From: Dyadobacter psychrophilus
GTDB lineage: Bacteria; Bacteroidota; Bacteroidia; Cytophagales; Spirosomataceae
Direction of reading: 5' to 3'
Length of the DNA stretch: 64,000 nucleotides
NCBI RefSeq assembly: GCF_900167945.1
Contig: NZ_FUZA01000007.1
Location: forward strand, 310,001 to 374,000
Shown here piece by piece: positions 46,494-56,151 of this stretch. Under the pieces are notes generated by a model, which saw only the letters and a list, made by a program, of their open reading frames with translations, made no database searches and was not told the origin of the DNA. The position numbers and the translations under genes were made by a program. Numbering within the stretch: position 1 is the first letter of the stretch; each line of letters begins with the position of its first letter.

Positions 46494-46658
46494 TTAATCT
46501 CCTGGTTTGTGCCTGTGAGGCCTAAGATCTGGATGCTGCTCACGCTTTTCAGGCGCTACTCTCCTTCTTTGATCTCGTGAACCATCTTCCTTCTCGGGTT
46601 TTGGCCCGGGCTTTATAGCTGTGATATCTATATGAACACTGATTATTGGGTTTAACAA
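46494..46658 (-). CDS. Possible 54-residue charged Pro/Arg/His-rich protein
   Basis: After the TAG of the helicase gene (46665-46667) the same frame runs on: a TTG at 46656-46658 opens 54 codons to a TAA at 46494-46496. The peptide ends in KREQHPDLRPHRHKPGD and is rich in Pro, Arg, His and Lys, coding-like in style but without a known family. It may be a tiny separate gene or a former C-terminal tail of the helicase. Confidence 0.35.
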   Translation of the reverse strand: MLNPIISVHIDITAIKPGPKPEKEDGSRDQRRRVAPEKREQHPDLRPHRHKPGD

Positions 46659-46664
46659 ACATTG

Positions 46665-49600
46665 CTATTTAAGTACTATTCGACCATTCTCATCCACACA
46701 ATACCCCTTTAATACTGCCGCTTCAATTCCATAACTCATTGCCATTTCCACATTGGATCCCGCCCGAGAATACCCCATCAACTTAGATGCTTCTCGCACC
46801 AACTCTGCTTTTGGTAAACTAATTTGGTTAACTAATATCTCTTTTACGGCATTTGCAACCTCCTCGGGCGGAAGATCATCCGCATCCCTTTTGTGAATTT
46901 CAAGATCACTGAGCCGAAAAGTCGAATAATCACTTGGATTGTGCTCCATTTTCCAAAGGATCACATTTTTGCCGTTGTGCGTGGTCTTCAAAGCGACTGT
47001 TGGTAGAATACTGTCGATATGTGCAGCTGTACGAGAACCGTTTCGAGCAATTCCCCACGCAGCCAAAAGACGTTTCGAAAGCAAATTTTTGCTAATTGGA
47101 GATTCGCTTTCCAGGATGGTCATTATTTGATTTGAAATCTTATGCTTATTGAATGGCTGAAGAAAGTCCTCTGATGATTTTGCCAATATGGTCTCAACTA
47201 CCGCCACTTGGTATTTTTTTGCATTTGTAACAGGAAACTGTGATGGTGCTGCAGTGAAAATTTGACTAGCTACTACTTCGGCTATGGGCTGAAAGGTTTC
47301 TACTTTGCTCTCGACATGTAAGCTTTCCCTTTGTTCCTTTTTTATATTGTAGTAAGTCCTGGCCGCCTCTATCGCATTGACAATTCCATCGAGGGTTCTA
47401 TGTGGATTTTCCCACCAATCCAGTGACCAAACACGGTGAGTTGTCCATCCCAAAGCATGAAGGACGTCCTTCTGAACGATTTCTCTATCACGGGAATTCT
47501 TAGCCTTATTGTAATTGTAGCCATCACACAGTACGCCTATCAAATACTCACCTTCGTTTAAAGGATTAACGATACCAATATCTATTTTGAAATCTGAGCA
47601 TCCGATGTTTGTATGTACTAGGTATCCAAGCGCCTCCAGTTTTTCTGCAAGCTCACGCTCGAAGCCTGCTTCCGATTTACCACGATGAGAGGCTCGAACA
47701 GGTAGAGCTGTCTTACCTCGTTCAGCATAGGCCAGAAATGCTTTCAGTCCTGCAACACCTTCTGATTTTGTTCGGGTTAGATCTATCTTATCCGACGCCA
47801 TTGTTGCAAACACTTTCATTTCGTAGCGTGCTCTGGACACGGCAACATTCAAGCGGCGCCATCCTCCCTCCCGGTTGATCGGGCCGAAATTGACGGTTGA
47901 TTTACCTTCTTCGTTGGGTCCGTAACAAATTGAGAAAAGTATTACATCGCGTTCATCGCCCTGAACATTCTCGAGGTTTTTAATGAAAAGTGGTTCTTCC
48001 GACCCATAAGCAATTGTCTCCAATTCAGGGAGCCGCCTGAATTCTTCTGACAGCAGATCTTCAATTAGATTTTGTTGCACCGAACTGAAGGTAACAACGC
48101 CAATGCTCCTGATGGAAAGCTTTGGGCTAGACAATCTAGAGATGATTTCCGCCACGATAGCTTTCGCTTCTGCCTCATTTTGTCTTGTTTTTCCCTTATC
48201 ATAGAAACCTACAACTGGAACATGTTTAACCATGCTATTGATGTCGTCTGTGGATGGGAAAGTAAGCAACTTGTTATCATAATATTTCGAATTACTGAAA
48301 GCAATCAAACTTTCGTGCTTGCTTCGATAATGCCAAAGAAGATGATGAGAAGGCATTGAGATGGCCAAGCAGTCATCCAAAATACTTTCCATATCCTCAA
48401 TTTCAATGTTCTCTTCGTCAACATTATTGGAAGAGAAGAAGCTTGTTGGAGGCATTTGCTTAGGATCACCAACAACGATGACGCTAGCTCCTCTTGCAAT
48501 AGCACCGACTGCTTCACAAGTCTGAAGCTGAGAGGCCTCATCAAAAATAACCAAGTCAAACTTCACCCGATCAGCATCAAAATATTGCGCAACTGAAATT
48601 GGGCTCATTAACATACAAGGAGTCAGACGTGGCAATAAATTGGGAATCGAATCAAACAATTTTCGAATGGACGTAGCTCGGCCGTTGTTTCTGATGTTTC
48701 GCTGCAAAATCCCCATTTCCGAACTTTGTGCTGCTTCCTGAGGAGCTGACGGTATTCTTGCTGCTAAACGTGCGTAAAGTTCTTGCTTAGTCAAATTGTC
48801 GAAATGTTGGCTTATCTGCCTGAACTTCTTGACTTTTTCTTCAAACAATCGTCCATTGAATGCTGCTAGAACTGGATTTTTATCAATAATATATGTCGCT
48901 GCGGCGCGATAAAAAGCCTTCTTGAAATGGCCGACCACGTTATTGCCGTCAATTTGTCCATCGCGATACGCCTTCACAATTGCCGAGACACCCAGGACTT
49001 CTGCTTTCTCAACGCAGGTGTTCCATGCTACCCAGTCCTTTAATTCTCCTAATGCTGACTGCCACCTTTTGACAAAAAAGAGACTATTTTCCGACCAGCT
49101 AGCTTCCAAAACAGGTAAGTTGGAAAAGTCAATAGCTAATAACTGGCTTATGCTCAGCTCTGCGTCATTCATTGATCGAATTACCGTTTGCGCTTGCGTA
49201 AGGGCCTGCTCATGCCTAGCAAAGAACACCTTACTACCATCGGCAAAAGAGAGAGATAAGTCTTTGCGCCAGGAACTTGAGGTTTGGCCGCAATTCAGTT
49301 CAATGAACTTTCGATGGATAACAAGCAAGTCCTCACAAATTTCCCTTATGCGACCCCAATCACCTTCACCATCCTTCCACAAAAAGCCTAGTAACTCGGG
49401 CAAGTACACGGCCTTGTCTATCTTTCCCTGCTGGATCTTGTAGTTGGCAATTTTTTGTAGAGTTTCCTGAACCTGCTCTTTGGGAACGTTTCCGGTTGTA
49501 CAAAAGCTTTTTAAGGTTTTAATAACCTTACGCTGCCCGAAAAAGCGCGGCACGAACCACTGATTGTTTGCGGTATGCCAACTAGCCATCAGCAATTCAG

Positions 49601-52499
49601 CGTCCACACTTATTACGTTGTTGGTAAACGCTTTCAGTAAGTCTTCTTTAATTTGATCTCTGACTTGCCCGCATTTAGCAATCTCTATAATTCCAGGAAG
49701 AGTCTGCTCAATCTGATCAACCGCGAACAATTGCGAAGGCACATCTGGTAACTTTTTTAGCAATGTGATGAGCTCGTCGAAAACTTTATCCTGTGACTTG
49801 CTCTCTGACGGGTTGTCGATCTTCAATACGACTCTCGCGCCACTGAGATGTTTTTGATGTTGTTCAAGCAGTTGACGATAAGTATCTAGTTCCTTATCGG
49901 CTTCATCTTTTATTGAATGCGAAAATTCCCTAATTCCAATTCCTTCAAGAGGGTGCTGTCTAGGGATACCGCAAATGGAACCGGAAAGCTGTATCTCTTC
50001 GACCAGTTCTTCAACTTCCCGAACCTTTAAGGCTGTCAGTCCCTGAAAATAGTTTGCCTGGAAAGCTAGCTTGTCAGAGGTGTGAGCAATTTGGACATAG
50101 TTGTTAAAGGCATCAAATAGAGAAAAACCAAATCCATGCTGATGGTGAAGTGCCTGCACGTATTCCCCAAGTTCAGTTCTTGATTTCAAAAGCCGCTCGG
50201 ATTCTTCCTTAAAGAATGGAGGTGACTGCGTTTTTGTAACCTCTGTCGCTTTTTTTAGCTGTTCCAGAATCGCCGACTTCTTAGATTTATTCGAATGGAG
50301 TTCAAGACAAAATGGACCAATGCCGATGGATTCCAAACGATTTTCCACGACTTCAAGCGCTGCCTTCTTAGCAGCAACAAACAAGACCTTTTTACCTGCA
50401 TAAACAGCATTAGCGATTATATTGGTAATAGTTTGAGACTTACCAGTTCCCGGGGGGCCATGTAAAACGAAGCTTTTACCATGCGAGGAACTTATGATGG
50501 CCTGCAACTGCGATGAGTCTGTGCTAATTGGAAGAGAAAGTGCAGCAGGATCGAACTCAATAGTTTGGGATTCAAGTTCCATTTCCTGATCATGCCACTC
50601 CAACTTACCCGAGATTAAGCTTTTTACAATCGGATTTGCGGTTAGCTTATCTACATTATTATGGATATCGTTCCAGAGGACAAACTTGTTGAACGAAAAT
50701 GTGCCGAGAAACGCCTGCTCTTCAACATCCCACCGCTGTTTAGTCATTATCGCTTTTCGAATCATACTAAAAACCAGCTTGACATCAACCCCACTCTCAT
50801 CCTTTGGTAAGTTTTCAAGGCCTCCAATGCTGATATCGAAATCCTGCCTAAGCATTTCCAGCAGTGTAATATTCATTAGCGTTTCCTCCTCCCTGCTCCT
50901 GATCACAAATCCTTTTTGTGCTGATTTCTTGACGATTTCAATTGGAAGCAACAAAATTGGCGCATACCGAGGTTTTTCGCTGGTCGCAGTCTCATACCAT
51001 CTCAACAGACCTAAGGCGATGTAAAGGGTATTGGCACCATTCTCTTCTAAAGACTGTCTAGAAGAACGATATATACTTGTCAGCGTTTGTGTTAGTTCAC
51101 CCTCCGTGAGGTAAGATCTTAATCTTTTATAGCCAAGCTCCTTCCTAACCAGGTCATTAATTGGGTCGGATTGATTAATTGCCTGATATACACCTGAATT
51201 TTTCAAAGGGTTATCCCAGTCTGTTGGCTTGGATAATATTTGCACCTCATCGCCATCGGCAAGAACATCTTCTAATTTCCCTAAATCGACTGAAATGAAC
51301 TGAACAGTGCCCTTGGTTATCCTTAAATTCAAGAGACTGTTCCGTAGTGTCAAATCAAGAAGTTTTCGCTCCCAAAGCAGCTGTTTGGAAATTTTGACGC
51401 TACCGGTCCCATTGATTTCAACAACTTGACCCAGGGTTTGTGGCATAATATTATCACGTTCCTTGGCGCTTTCTTCTATGACAACTAGGCCATCCTCTGT
51501 TAGAACTCTAAGTGGGAGTGGACGAATCCCGCCATATCGAGCTCTTTTAACGTCTACAAACGAATTGAATTCATCTAAACGAACCATTTTGAAATTAGCG
51601 GATCGCACTGCATCTTCGAAGGAAGCATTATTTCCCGCACTCATACAAGTGCTTTCAATCAGGACAATTTCACTAATGCCATTTGCCGTTCTTTTTGTCA
51701 ACAAGGCCGGATCATCACTAACAGGATCTGAAAAACACTCATCTATTAACCAAGCACCCGCAAATGCATGTCCTTGGGTAAAAACAATCAATGGATGAAT
51801 CCCGACTGCTTCCAAACAAGCTGCATAGAGAAGCGACAGATCAAGACAATTACCAATTTTATGAGATAGAACGGTTTCACAAAGTCTCACTCGTTGCCCG
51901 GCATCCTCGAAACTCGCCGGCACGCTCACATAGACAATTTGTCTTGCAGCGATAGCTTCGTAAATCGCTGCCGTTTGTCGGAGCACCCGATCAGGATTAC
52001 GACTCTGATATTCATCAAAAGATGGATTTCCTGTCCACTTTCCAAGAATTTCAGACGCACTAATTATAATCTTGGATATTTCAGAGTGATTGGGAGTGAC
52101 AAACGCCGCTATGAGTTCAGGCAATGTTGCCGCACCACCCCATTGGTCATACGCTAATACGGTGACGGGATATGTATTCTTAGCAACAATGGCACCTGCA
52201 ACAGATACCGTTACCCTGAAATGTCCCGAAAGCCGTTCAGTTAGGCTAGATAAAAAAGTAAATGAAATAGATGGATTTACCGCATCGAAAGCAAAAGCCT
52301 GTCCGGACTTTAAATATTCCACCCGTGATGTCCAAACAGTTGTAAAATCTGGCTCCGAGGTTATTTCAACTTCAACGTCAATCAGATCATCAGTACCATT
52401 ATTCTGTATTTGTAGTGTTCTTACAACCGGTATGTGATTCTGCTGCATCGCAAAATTGATAAACGGCATGTATATGAATTCGGTAGAAATATTTTCCAT
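46665..52499 (-). CDS. DUF4011-type SF1 helicase with C-terminal nuclease and DUF3320
   Basis: A 1944-residue multidomain protein. Residues about 120-330 contain a transglutaminase-like region: GNCLDLSLLYAA near 212 and QGHAFAGAWLIDE near 243 supply the Cys and His. DUF4011 follows near 360-480. An SF1 helicase of the UPF1/DNA2 kind spans about 640-1560: Walker A GPPGTGKSQT near 680, DEASQLQT (motif II) near 1313, VQGDERDVILFS and NVAVSRAR. Residues about 1610-1710 form an MTES_1575/Vsr-like endonuclease (EKLEALGYLVH, DFKIDIGI, VLCDGYNY). The C-terminus matches DUF3320. Such proteins are found in defence islands; it follows rmuC by 61 bases and is probably in one operon with it. Confidence 0.88.
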   Translation of the reverse strand: MENISTEFIYMPFINFAMQQNHIPVVRTLQIQNNGTDDLIDVEVEITSEPDFTTVWTSRVEYLKSGQAFAFDAVNPSISFTFLSSLTERLSGHFRVTVSVAGAIVAKNTYPVTVLAYDQWGGAATLPELIAAFVTPNHSEISKIIISASEILGKWTGNPSFDEYQSRNPDRVLRQTAAIYEAIAARQIVYVSVPASFEDAGQRVRLCETVLSHKIGNCLDLSLLYAACLEAVGIHPLIVFTQGHAFAGAWLIDECFSDPVSDDPALLTKRTANGISEIVLIESTCMSAGNNASFEDAVRSANFKMVRLDEFNSFVDVKRARYGGIRPLPLRVLTEDGLVVIEESAKERDNIMPQTLGQVVEINGTGSVKISKQLLWERKLLDLTLRNSLLNLRITKGTVQFISVDLGKLEDVLADGDEVQILSKPTDWDNPLKNSGVYQAINQSDPINDLVRKELGYKRLRSYLTEGELTQTLTSIYRSSRQSLEENGANTLYIALGLLRWYETATSEKPRYAPILLLPIEIVKKSAQKGFVIRSREEETLMNITLLEMLRQDFDISIGGLENLPKDESGVDVKLVFSMIRKAIMTKQRWDVEEQAFLGTFSFNKFVLWNDIHNNVDKLTANPIVKSLISGKLEWHDQEMELESQTIEFDPAALSLPISTDSSQLQAIISSSHGKSFVLHGPPGTGKSQTITNIIANAVYAGKKVLFVAAKKAALEVVENRLESIGIGPFCLELHSNKSKKSAILEQLKKATEVTKTQSPPFFKEESERLLKSRTELGEYVQALHHQHGFGFSLFDAFNNYVQIAHTSDKLAFQANYFQGLTALKVREVEELVEEIQLSGSICGIPRQHPLEGIGIREFSHSIKDEADKELDTYRQLLEQHQKHLSGARVVLKIDNPSESKSQDKVFDELITLLKKLPDVPSQLFAVDQIEQTLPGIIEIAKCGQVRDQIKEDLLKAFTNNVISVDAELLMASWHTANNQWFVPRFFGQRKVIKTLKSFCTTGNVPKEQVQETLQKIANYKIQQGKIDKAVYLPELLGFLWKDGEGDWGRIREICEDLLVIHRKFIELNCGQTSSSWRKDLSLSFADGSKVFFARHEQALTQAQTVIRSMNDAELSISQLLAIDFSNLPVLEASWSENSLFFVKRWQSALGELKDWVAWNTCVEKAEVLGVSAIVKAYRDGQIDGNNVVGHFKKAFYRAAATYIIDKNPVLAAFNGRLFEEKVKKFRQISQHFDNLTKQELYARLAARIPSAPQEAAQSSEMGILQRNIRNNGRATSIRKLFDSIPNLLPRLTPCMLMSPISVAQYFDADRVKFDLVIFDEASQLQTCEAVGAIARGASVIVVGDPKQMPPTSFFSSNNVDEENIEIEDMESILDDCLAISMPSHHLLWHYRSKHESLIAFSNSKYYDNKLLTFPSTDDINSMVKHVPVVGFYDKGKTRQNEAEAKAIVAEIISRLSSPKLSIRSIGVVTFSSVQQNLIEDLLSEEFRRLPELETIAYGSEEPLFIKNLENVQGDERDVILFSICYGPNEEGKSTVNFGPINREGGWRRLNVAVSRARYEMKVFATMASDKIDLTRTKSEGVAGLKAFLAYAERGKTALPVRASHRGKSEAGFERELAEKLEALGYLVHTNIGCSDFKIDIGIVNPLNEGEYLIGVLCDGYNYNKAKNSRDREIVQKDVLHALGWTTHRVWSLDWWENPHRTLDGIVNAIEAARTYYNIKKEQRESLHVESKVETFQPIAEVVASQIFTAAPSQFPVTNAKKYQVAVVETILAKSSEDFLQPFNKHKISNQIMTILESESPISKNLLSKRLLAAWGIARNGSRTAAHIDSILPTVALKTTHNGKNVILWKMEHNPSDYSTFRLSDLEIHKRDADDLPPEEVANAVKEILVNQISLPKAELVREASKLMGYSRAGSNVEMAMSYGIEAAVLKGYCVDENGRIVLK

Positions 52500-52560
52500 T
52501 CTAAGGGGGTTATTAATTTATGCTCTAATCAGCCGCTGCTGGGACGACCAACTTCAATAA

Positions 52561-54036
52561 TTAATTTTGTTGGGTTACTATTATAGTGTCCCCTGCCGAG
52601 GGATGTTTGTCTGATAACGGCACCGGAGATTCATTGTCATCGTCCAATTCATCAGTTGGCACAAAGGAATCTGGGAGTGATTTTTTTGTAGAAATCCCGA
52701 GAGCACGTAGCTTTTGTGCTCTGCTGATTAGGTTACCTCTACCGCTTGTGAGGTTGCTGAGCGCCTCATTATAAGAATCATCCGCTTTCCGAATGTGCTT
52801 GCCAATGTCTTCAATGTGCTTTACAAAACCTACAAACTTGTCATATAGACCGGCCCCTGCGTCAGCGATTTTCTGAGCATGCCTACTTTGATTTTCCCTA
52901 TTCCATAAATCAACAATTAGCTTTAATGCAGCAACCAGATTCGTCGGGCTGATCAATAACACTTTGCGCGAGTAGGCGTAGTGCCAAAGTTCGTTATCAG
53001 TTTGAAGTGCAAGGATGTAGGCCGGTTCGATGGGAATGAACATCATGACAAAGTCCAGGGATTCTGTTAGTTCATCATACTTTTTGCTTCCGAGTTGATC
53101 AATGTGCTGTCGTAGTGATTTTAAGTGTTCCTTGATAAAAAGATCTTGATCTGGCTTTTCATCAGCCGAACAATATTTTTCATACGCGTTCAGCGAAACT
53201 TTCGAATCGACAATAATATTTCGGTTTTCTGGTAATTTGATGAGTACGTCAGGCCGATAGCTTTTGCCTTCCTCATTCTTAAAGGTCTCTTGAACAAAAT
53301 ACTCTCGCCCTTTTACCAATCCAGACTTATCTAATATGCTCTCCAAAATCATTTCACCCCAGTTGCCTTGCTTCTTCGATTGACCTTTCAGAGCAGAGGT
53401 CAAGTCATTAGCTTCTTTACCTAACTTTTGACTTGTTTCAACTAGCTCCTTCACCCGGTCAGCAAGTGAATGCCGATCTTTTGATTCTTTCTCGTACGTT
53501 TCTTCTACCTGCTTTTTGAACTTTACTAAGTCTTCTCCAAGCGGTTTAAGGATACTTTCTATATTGACTTTATTAGATACTGTAAACTTCTCTGTTTTCT
53601 CGTCCAGAATCCTATTCGCCAGATTTTCAAATTCTTTAATTGAAGTTTTTCGGAACTCTTCTATGTCTTGCTTCTGAGTTTCAAGCTTTTCTTGAAGTGA
53701 CTTGTTAAAAGTCGAATATTGAGAAACCTCCGCACGCAGATCACCGATGATGTCCCAACGGTCTCTTACATCGTTTTCCAAGCTGGTGATTTTCGCTTCA
53801 TAATGTATTAATCTTTCTTTTTCTTCTGAAAGCTTGGCTGATATCTGATCACTCATGTACTTGACACGCTCTTGTGCTATCGCGAGTGCGCCTTCACTAT
53901 CAGTTAGTCGTGAACGAAGGTCGTTGTAAAGATCAATAGCAATGACTTTTGTCTTTTGGATAGTATAAACTATTAGATATGACAAAAGCGAACCGATGGC
54001 CAGGCCAATAATGACAGAAAGAAAATCAATGGACAT
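52561..54036 (-). CDS. rmuC: RmuC family DNA recombination protein
   Basis: A 491-residue protein with an N-terminal membrane segment (about 5-27), a long coiled coil (about 40-160) and the RmuC domain (about 190-430) with the core GNWGEMILESILDKSGLVKG, VLIKLPENRNIIVDSKVSL and DFVMMFIPIEPA; the ENRNIIVDSK part is a PD-(D/E)XK-like fold. RmuC limits inversions between short inverted repeats and affects DNA replication or transfer. It is the first gene upstream of the giant helicase and may have been recruited into a defence operon. A roughly 470-base gene-free stretch lies upstream. Confidence 0.92.
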   Translation of the reverse strand: MSIDFLSVIIGLAIGSLLSYLIVYTIQKTKVIAIDLYNDLRSRLTDSEGALAIAQERVKYMSDQISAKLSEEKERLIHYEAKITSLENDVRDRWDIIGDLRAEVSQYSTFNKSLQEKLETQKQDIEEFRKTSIKEFENLANRILDEKTEKFTVSNKVNIESILKPLGEDLVKFKKQVEETYEKESKDRHSLADRVKELVETSQKLGKEANDLTSALKGQSKKQGNWGEMILESILDKSGLVKGREYFVQETFKNEEGKSYRPDVLIKLPENRNIIVDSKVSLNAYEKYCSADEKPDQDLFIKEHLKSLRQHIDQLGSKKYDELTESLDFVMMFIPIEPAYILALQTDNELWHYAYSRKVLLISPTNLVAALKLIVDLWNRENQSRHAQKIADAGAGLYDKFVGFVKHIEDIGKHIRKADDSYNEALSNLTSGRGNLISRAQKLRALGISTKKSLPDSFVPTDELDDDNESPVPLSDKHPSAGDTIIVTQQN

Positions 54037-54504
54037 TTAGCAATAATTTACTATGAAGGGTGCGAAAAGGAAATGATAGCCCGCTCTCGGGTGCTTGCTG
54101 GCGGATTAAATCATTTAATATAGACTATCGTCAGAGTATAAGGAAGTCACGATTTGCTTTGTGAGTCTTCCGACAGCCTGGTTAAGAGGAAAGTTGAATT
54201 TAAATCGAAGCATTTACTGTGAAAGTTAAAGATGAGCTAGGTTTACACTATGTAATTCTACAAAAATTCTTGGTTGGATACAATATTATTTATTATTCGG
54301 TTTCTGCAATTGATAATTTGGCAGAATAGGGTATTAGCAACGGATTGGTGCCTGGTAGAAGAAGGTTAGTAGTAATATACAGTTATAATTTACCCCCCCT
54401 CATACGAACTGAAAGTCAGCTAATAATTAGTTCGAAAGTTTTCTTTCTATCTTGCTCAGGTACTTACGTATCATTTCTTATTATAACAACCTTCTCTAAG
54501 TTTT
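54037..54504. other. Gene-free stretch with probable divergent control regions
   Basis: This A+T-rich stretch of 468 bases separates rmuC (-) from the small secreted protein gene (+). It must contain the promoters of both. I see no RNA gene, repeat or clear operator. One open frame (54345-54554) only overlaps the next gene. Confidence 0.5.
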
Positions 54505-54930
54505 ATGAACAAAATTATTCTACTTCTAGCACTTATTTCAGGCATATCCATTAATGCTAGCGCACAATATAAAAAGGACGGAACTCCTGATATGAGATAT
54601 AAGTCTAACCAATCAAGCGTTGGCAGTTACAACTTGCCCAGCTACAGCAGTACTCCAAGCTCTGAGGTGAGATATCAAAGTGGATATTTGAATTCGAGTG
54701 GAACTTATGTTGAGCCACACTACAAGACTAATAGCAATCGTACGAATTGGGATAATCTTTCGACTGAGGGTAATTACAATATGTACAATAGCACCCAAGG
54801 CACTAAGGCTCGAGACTACTCAATCGATGCGTATAACTACGGCAAAAATCAAACTATACAAACAGGACCAAATGGAGGCCAATACTACACAAATGATCGT
54901 GGGAACAAAGTATATGTGCCAAAGAGATAA
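54505..54930 (+). CDS. Small exported protein with Tyr/Asn/Ser-rich mature part
   Basis: A 141-residue protein with a signal peptide ending NASAQ. The mature part is polar and rich in Tyr, Asn, Ser and Thr, with motifs SGTYVEPHYKT, NWDNLSTEGN and GPNGGQYYTNDRGNKVYV that recur in short exported Bacteroidota proteins. No enzyme motif. It is followed 10 bases later by another exported protein gene, probably in one operon. Function unknown. Confidence 0.7.
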   Translation: MNKIILLLALISGISINASAQYKKDGTPDMRYKSNQSSVGSYNLPSYSSTPSSEVRYQSGYLNSSGTYVEPHYKTNSNRTNWDNLSTEGNYNMYNSTQGTKARDYSIDAYNYGKNQTIQTGPNGGQYYTNDRGNKVYVPKR

Positions 54931-54940
54931 TCGCACCACT

Positions 54941-55363
54941 ATGAAATATAGGATTTTTGCTTTCATTGTATTGTTTCTATTTATATACAATACGGATGTC
55001 TTTTCACAAGTCTCTAGATACTCTCAGCCGTTCGACATCTCTCCCCCATCATCCAATATTGATTTAAATCAACTGGATCAGACATTAAGTACTTTACAGG
55101 ATCTATATGATCAAAATTATTTGATCATTCAAGAAAAGGTTAATAATTGTCATAATATGATACAGTTAGTGAAGAATTATGACAATCAATCTGCATCTGT
55201 CTATCAAAAGAAATTCAACAGTATCATTGATATTCTGAATGGAGAAAGAAAAATAAAATATTCAGATGGTAGTATTGTTGAAAATAACATCACAGATAAA
55301 ACATTCTTCAATTATGTAACCAAGCAGCTTGACTTTCTGCAAAACAAAATGTCCCGCCGCTAA
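54941..55363 (+). CDS. Small exported helical protein, unknown
   Basis: The ATG at 54941 gives 140 residues with a signal peptide ending DVFSQ; the longer open frame that begins further up overlaps the preceding gene. The mature part is helical (LDQTLSTLQDLYDQNYLIIQ, MIQLVKNYDN) and ends MSRR. I do not recognise it. It lies 10 bases downstream of the preceding exported protein gene. Confidence 0.6.
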   Translation: MKYRIFAFIVLFLFIYNTDVFSQVSRYSQPFDISPPSSNIDLNQLDQTLSTLQDLYDQNYLIIQEKVNNCHNMIQLVKNYDNQSASVYQKKFNSIIDILNGERKIKYSDGSIVENNITDKTFFNYVTKQLDFLQNKMSRR

Positions 55364-55420
55364 ATCGGAGACATACCCTAAAGATAGAGTACCGAAAGTT
55401 TTGCGGAGCACAGGCTTAAT

Positions 55421-55500
55421 CGTTCGAACAAACACAAACATTTTCGACTTTTTTCGACCATTCTCGAACAAACACAACTTTTCTCGAACAGGCAAACGTC
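55421..55500 (+). repeat. Iteron-like direct repeats, 20-bp period
   Basis: Units start at 55421, 55441, 55461 and 55481. Units 1, 3 and 4 share TCGAACA (units 1 and 3 share TCGAACAAACACAA); unit 2 is more diverged but keeps two TTTTCGAC boxes. The period of 20 bases is about two helical turns. It lies upstream of mobC, where plasmids and mobilizable elements carry replication, oriT or repressor sites. Confidence 0.65.
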
Positions 55501-55734
55501 AGCCCAAAACGCTTTCAATCCTAAGGCAAATTTACACAGGATAGGTAAATCCCATTCCAATAAACTAGATTCACAAATCGGCCCAGCACAAGGTTTCGAA
55601 GACTTCGAAATCCAAATGAGCCGCCTGCTTTGCGCGTCTGGCCAGATGTACGATTGTAATACAATCGCCGGTTGCTGCGCACCCGATCTGGCCTTCCCCT
55701 CCAAAGTCGGTCCAGGTTTTTGAAGGAGTTTTTA
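55501..55734. other. Candidate oriT region of the mobilization module
   Basis: Upstream of mobC are two clear inverted repeats: TTTCGAAG / CTTCGAAA (55594-55601 and 55603-55610) and CGATTGT / ACAATCG (55651-55657 and 55661-55667). A TCTGGCC direct repeat flanks the latter. Relaxase genes are usually next to oriT, and oriT carries inverted repeats 5' to nic, so this is the best place for it; the nic site cannot be named from sequence alone. Confidence 0.45.
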
Positions 55735-56151
55735 ATGTTTGAAAGTGTAGATAGGATCGTGATGAAAGAAGAAAAATCGAACAAGACAAAGCATGTAATC
55801 TTCCGGTTAACACCCAAAGAATACGCCAATCTGGAAGCCAAACGCAGCCGCACGACATGTCGGAAATTGAGTGAATTTTTACGGCTCTTGATCTTCAACC
55901 GACCGGTAACTGTGATCGAAAGGAACGGTTCACAAGATCAAATGATCGCGGAATTATCGGAGCTGCGGGAAGAACTTAACCGGCTTGGCAACAACTTCAA
56001 TCAGGCGACCAGACGCCTCAATGCAGTTAACCAAATCTCAGAATTCAGAAACTGGATCGCCAGCTACGAAGCTGAAAAGACATTCCTGTTTTCAATCCTG
56101 GACAAGATCAAATCGCAAACCGATAAACTGGCTGACAGATGGTTGCAGTGA
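55735..56151 (+). CDS. mobC: MobC-like relaxosome accessory protein
   Basis: The ATG at 55735 (138 residues) is preceded by GAAGGAG. The N-terminal part (HVIFRLTPKEYANLEAKRSR) is a ribbon-helix-helix DNA-binding motif and the C-terminal part (LREELNRLGNNFNQATRRLN) is the MobC/relaxosome helix. MobC helps the relaxase open oriT. Its 3' end overlaps the relaxase start by 13 bases, indicating translational coupling. Confidence 0.87.
   Translation: MFESVDRIVMKEEKSNKTKHVIFRLTPKEYANLEAKRSRTTCRKLSEFLRLLIFNRPVTVIERNGSQDQMIAELSELREELNRLGNNFNQATRRLNAVNQISEFRNWIASYEAEKTFLFSILDKIKSQTDKLADRWLQ

Noticed and set aside
54345..54554. 69-codon open frame before the small exported protein
   Set aside because: It overlaps the better supported signal-peptide gene at 54505 in another frame and has no recognisable sequence.
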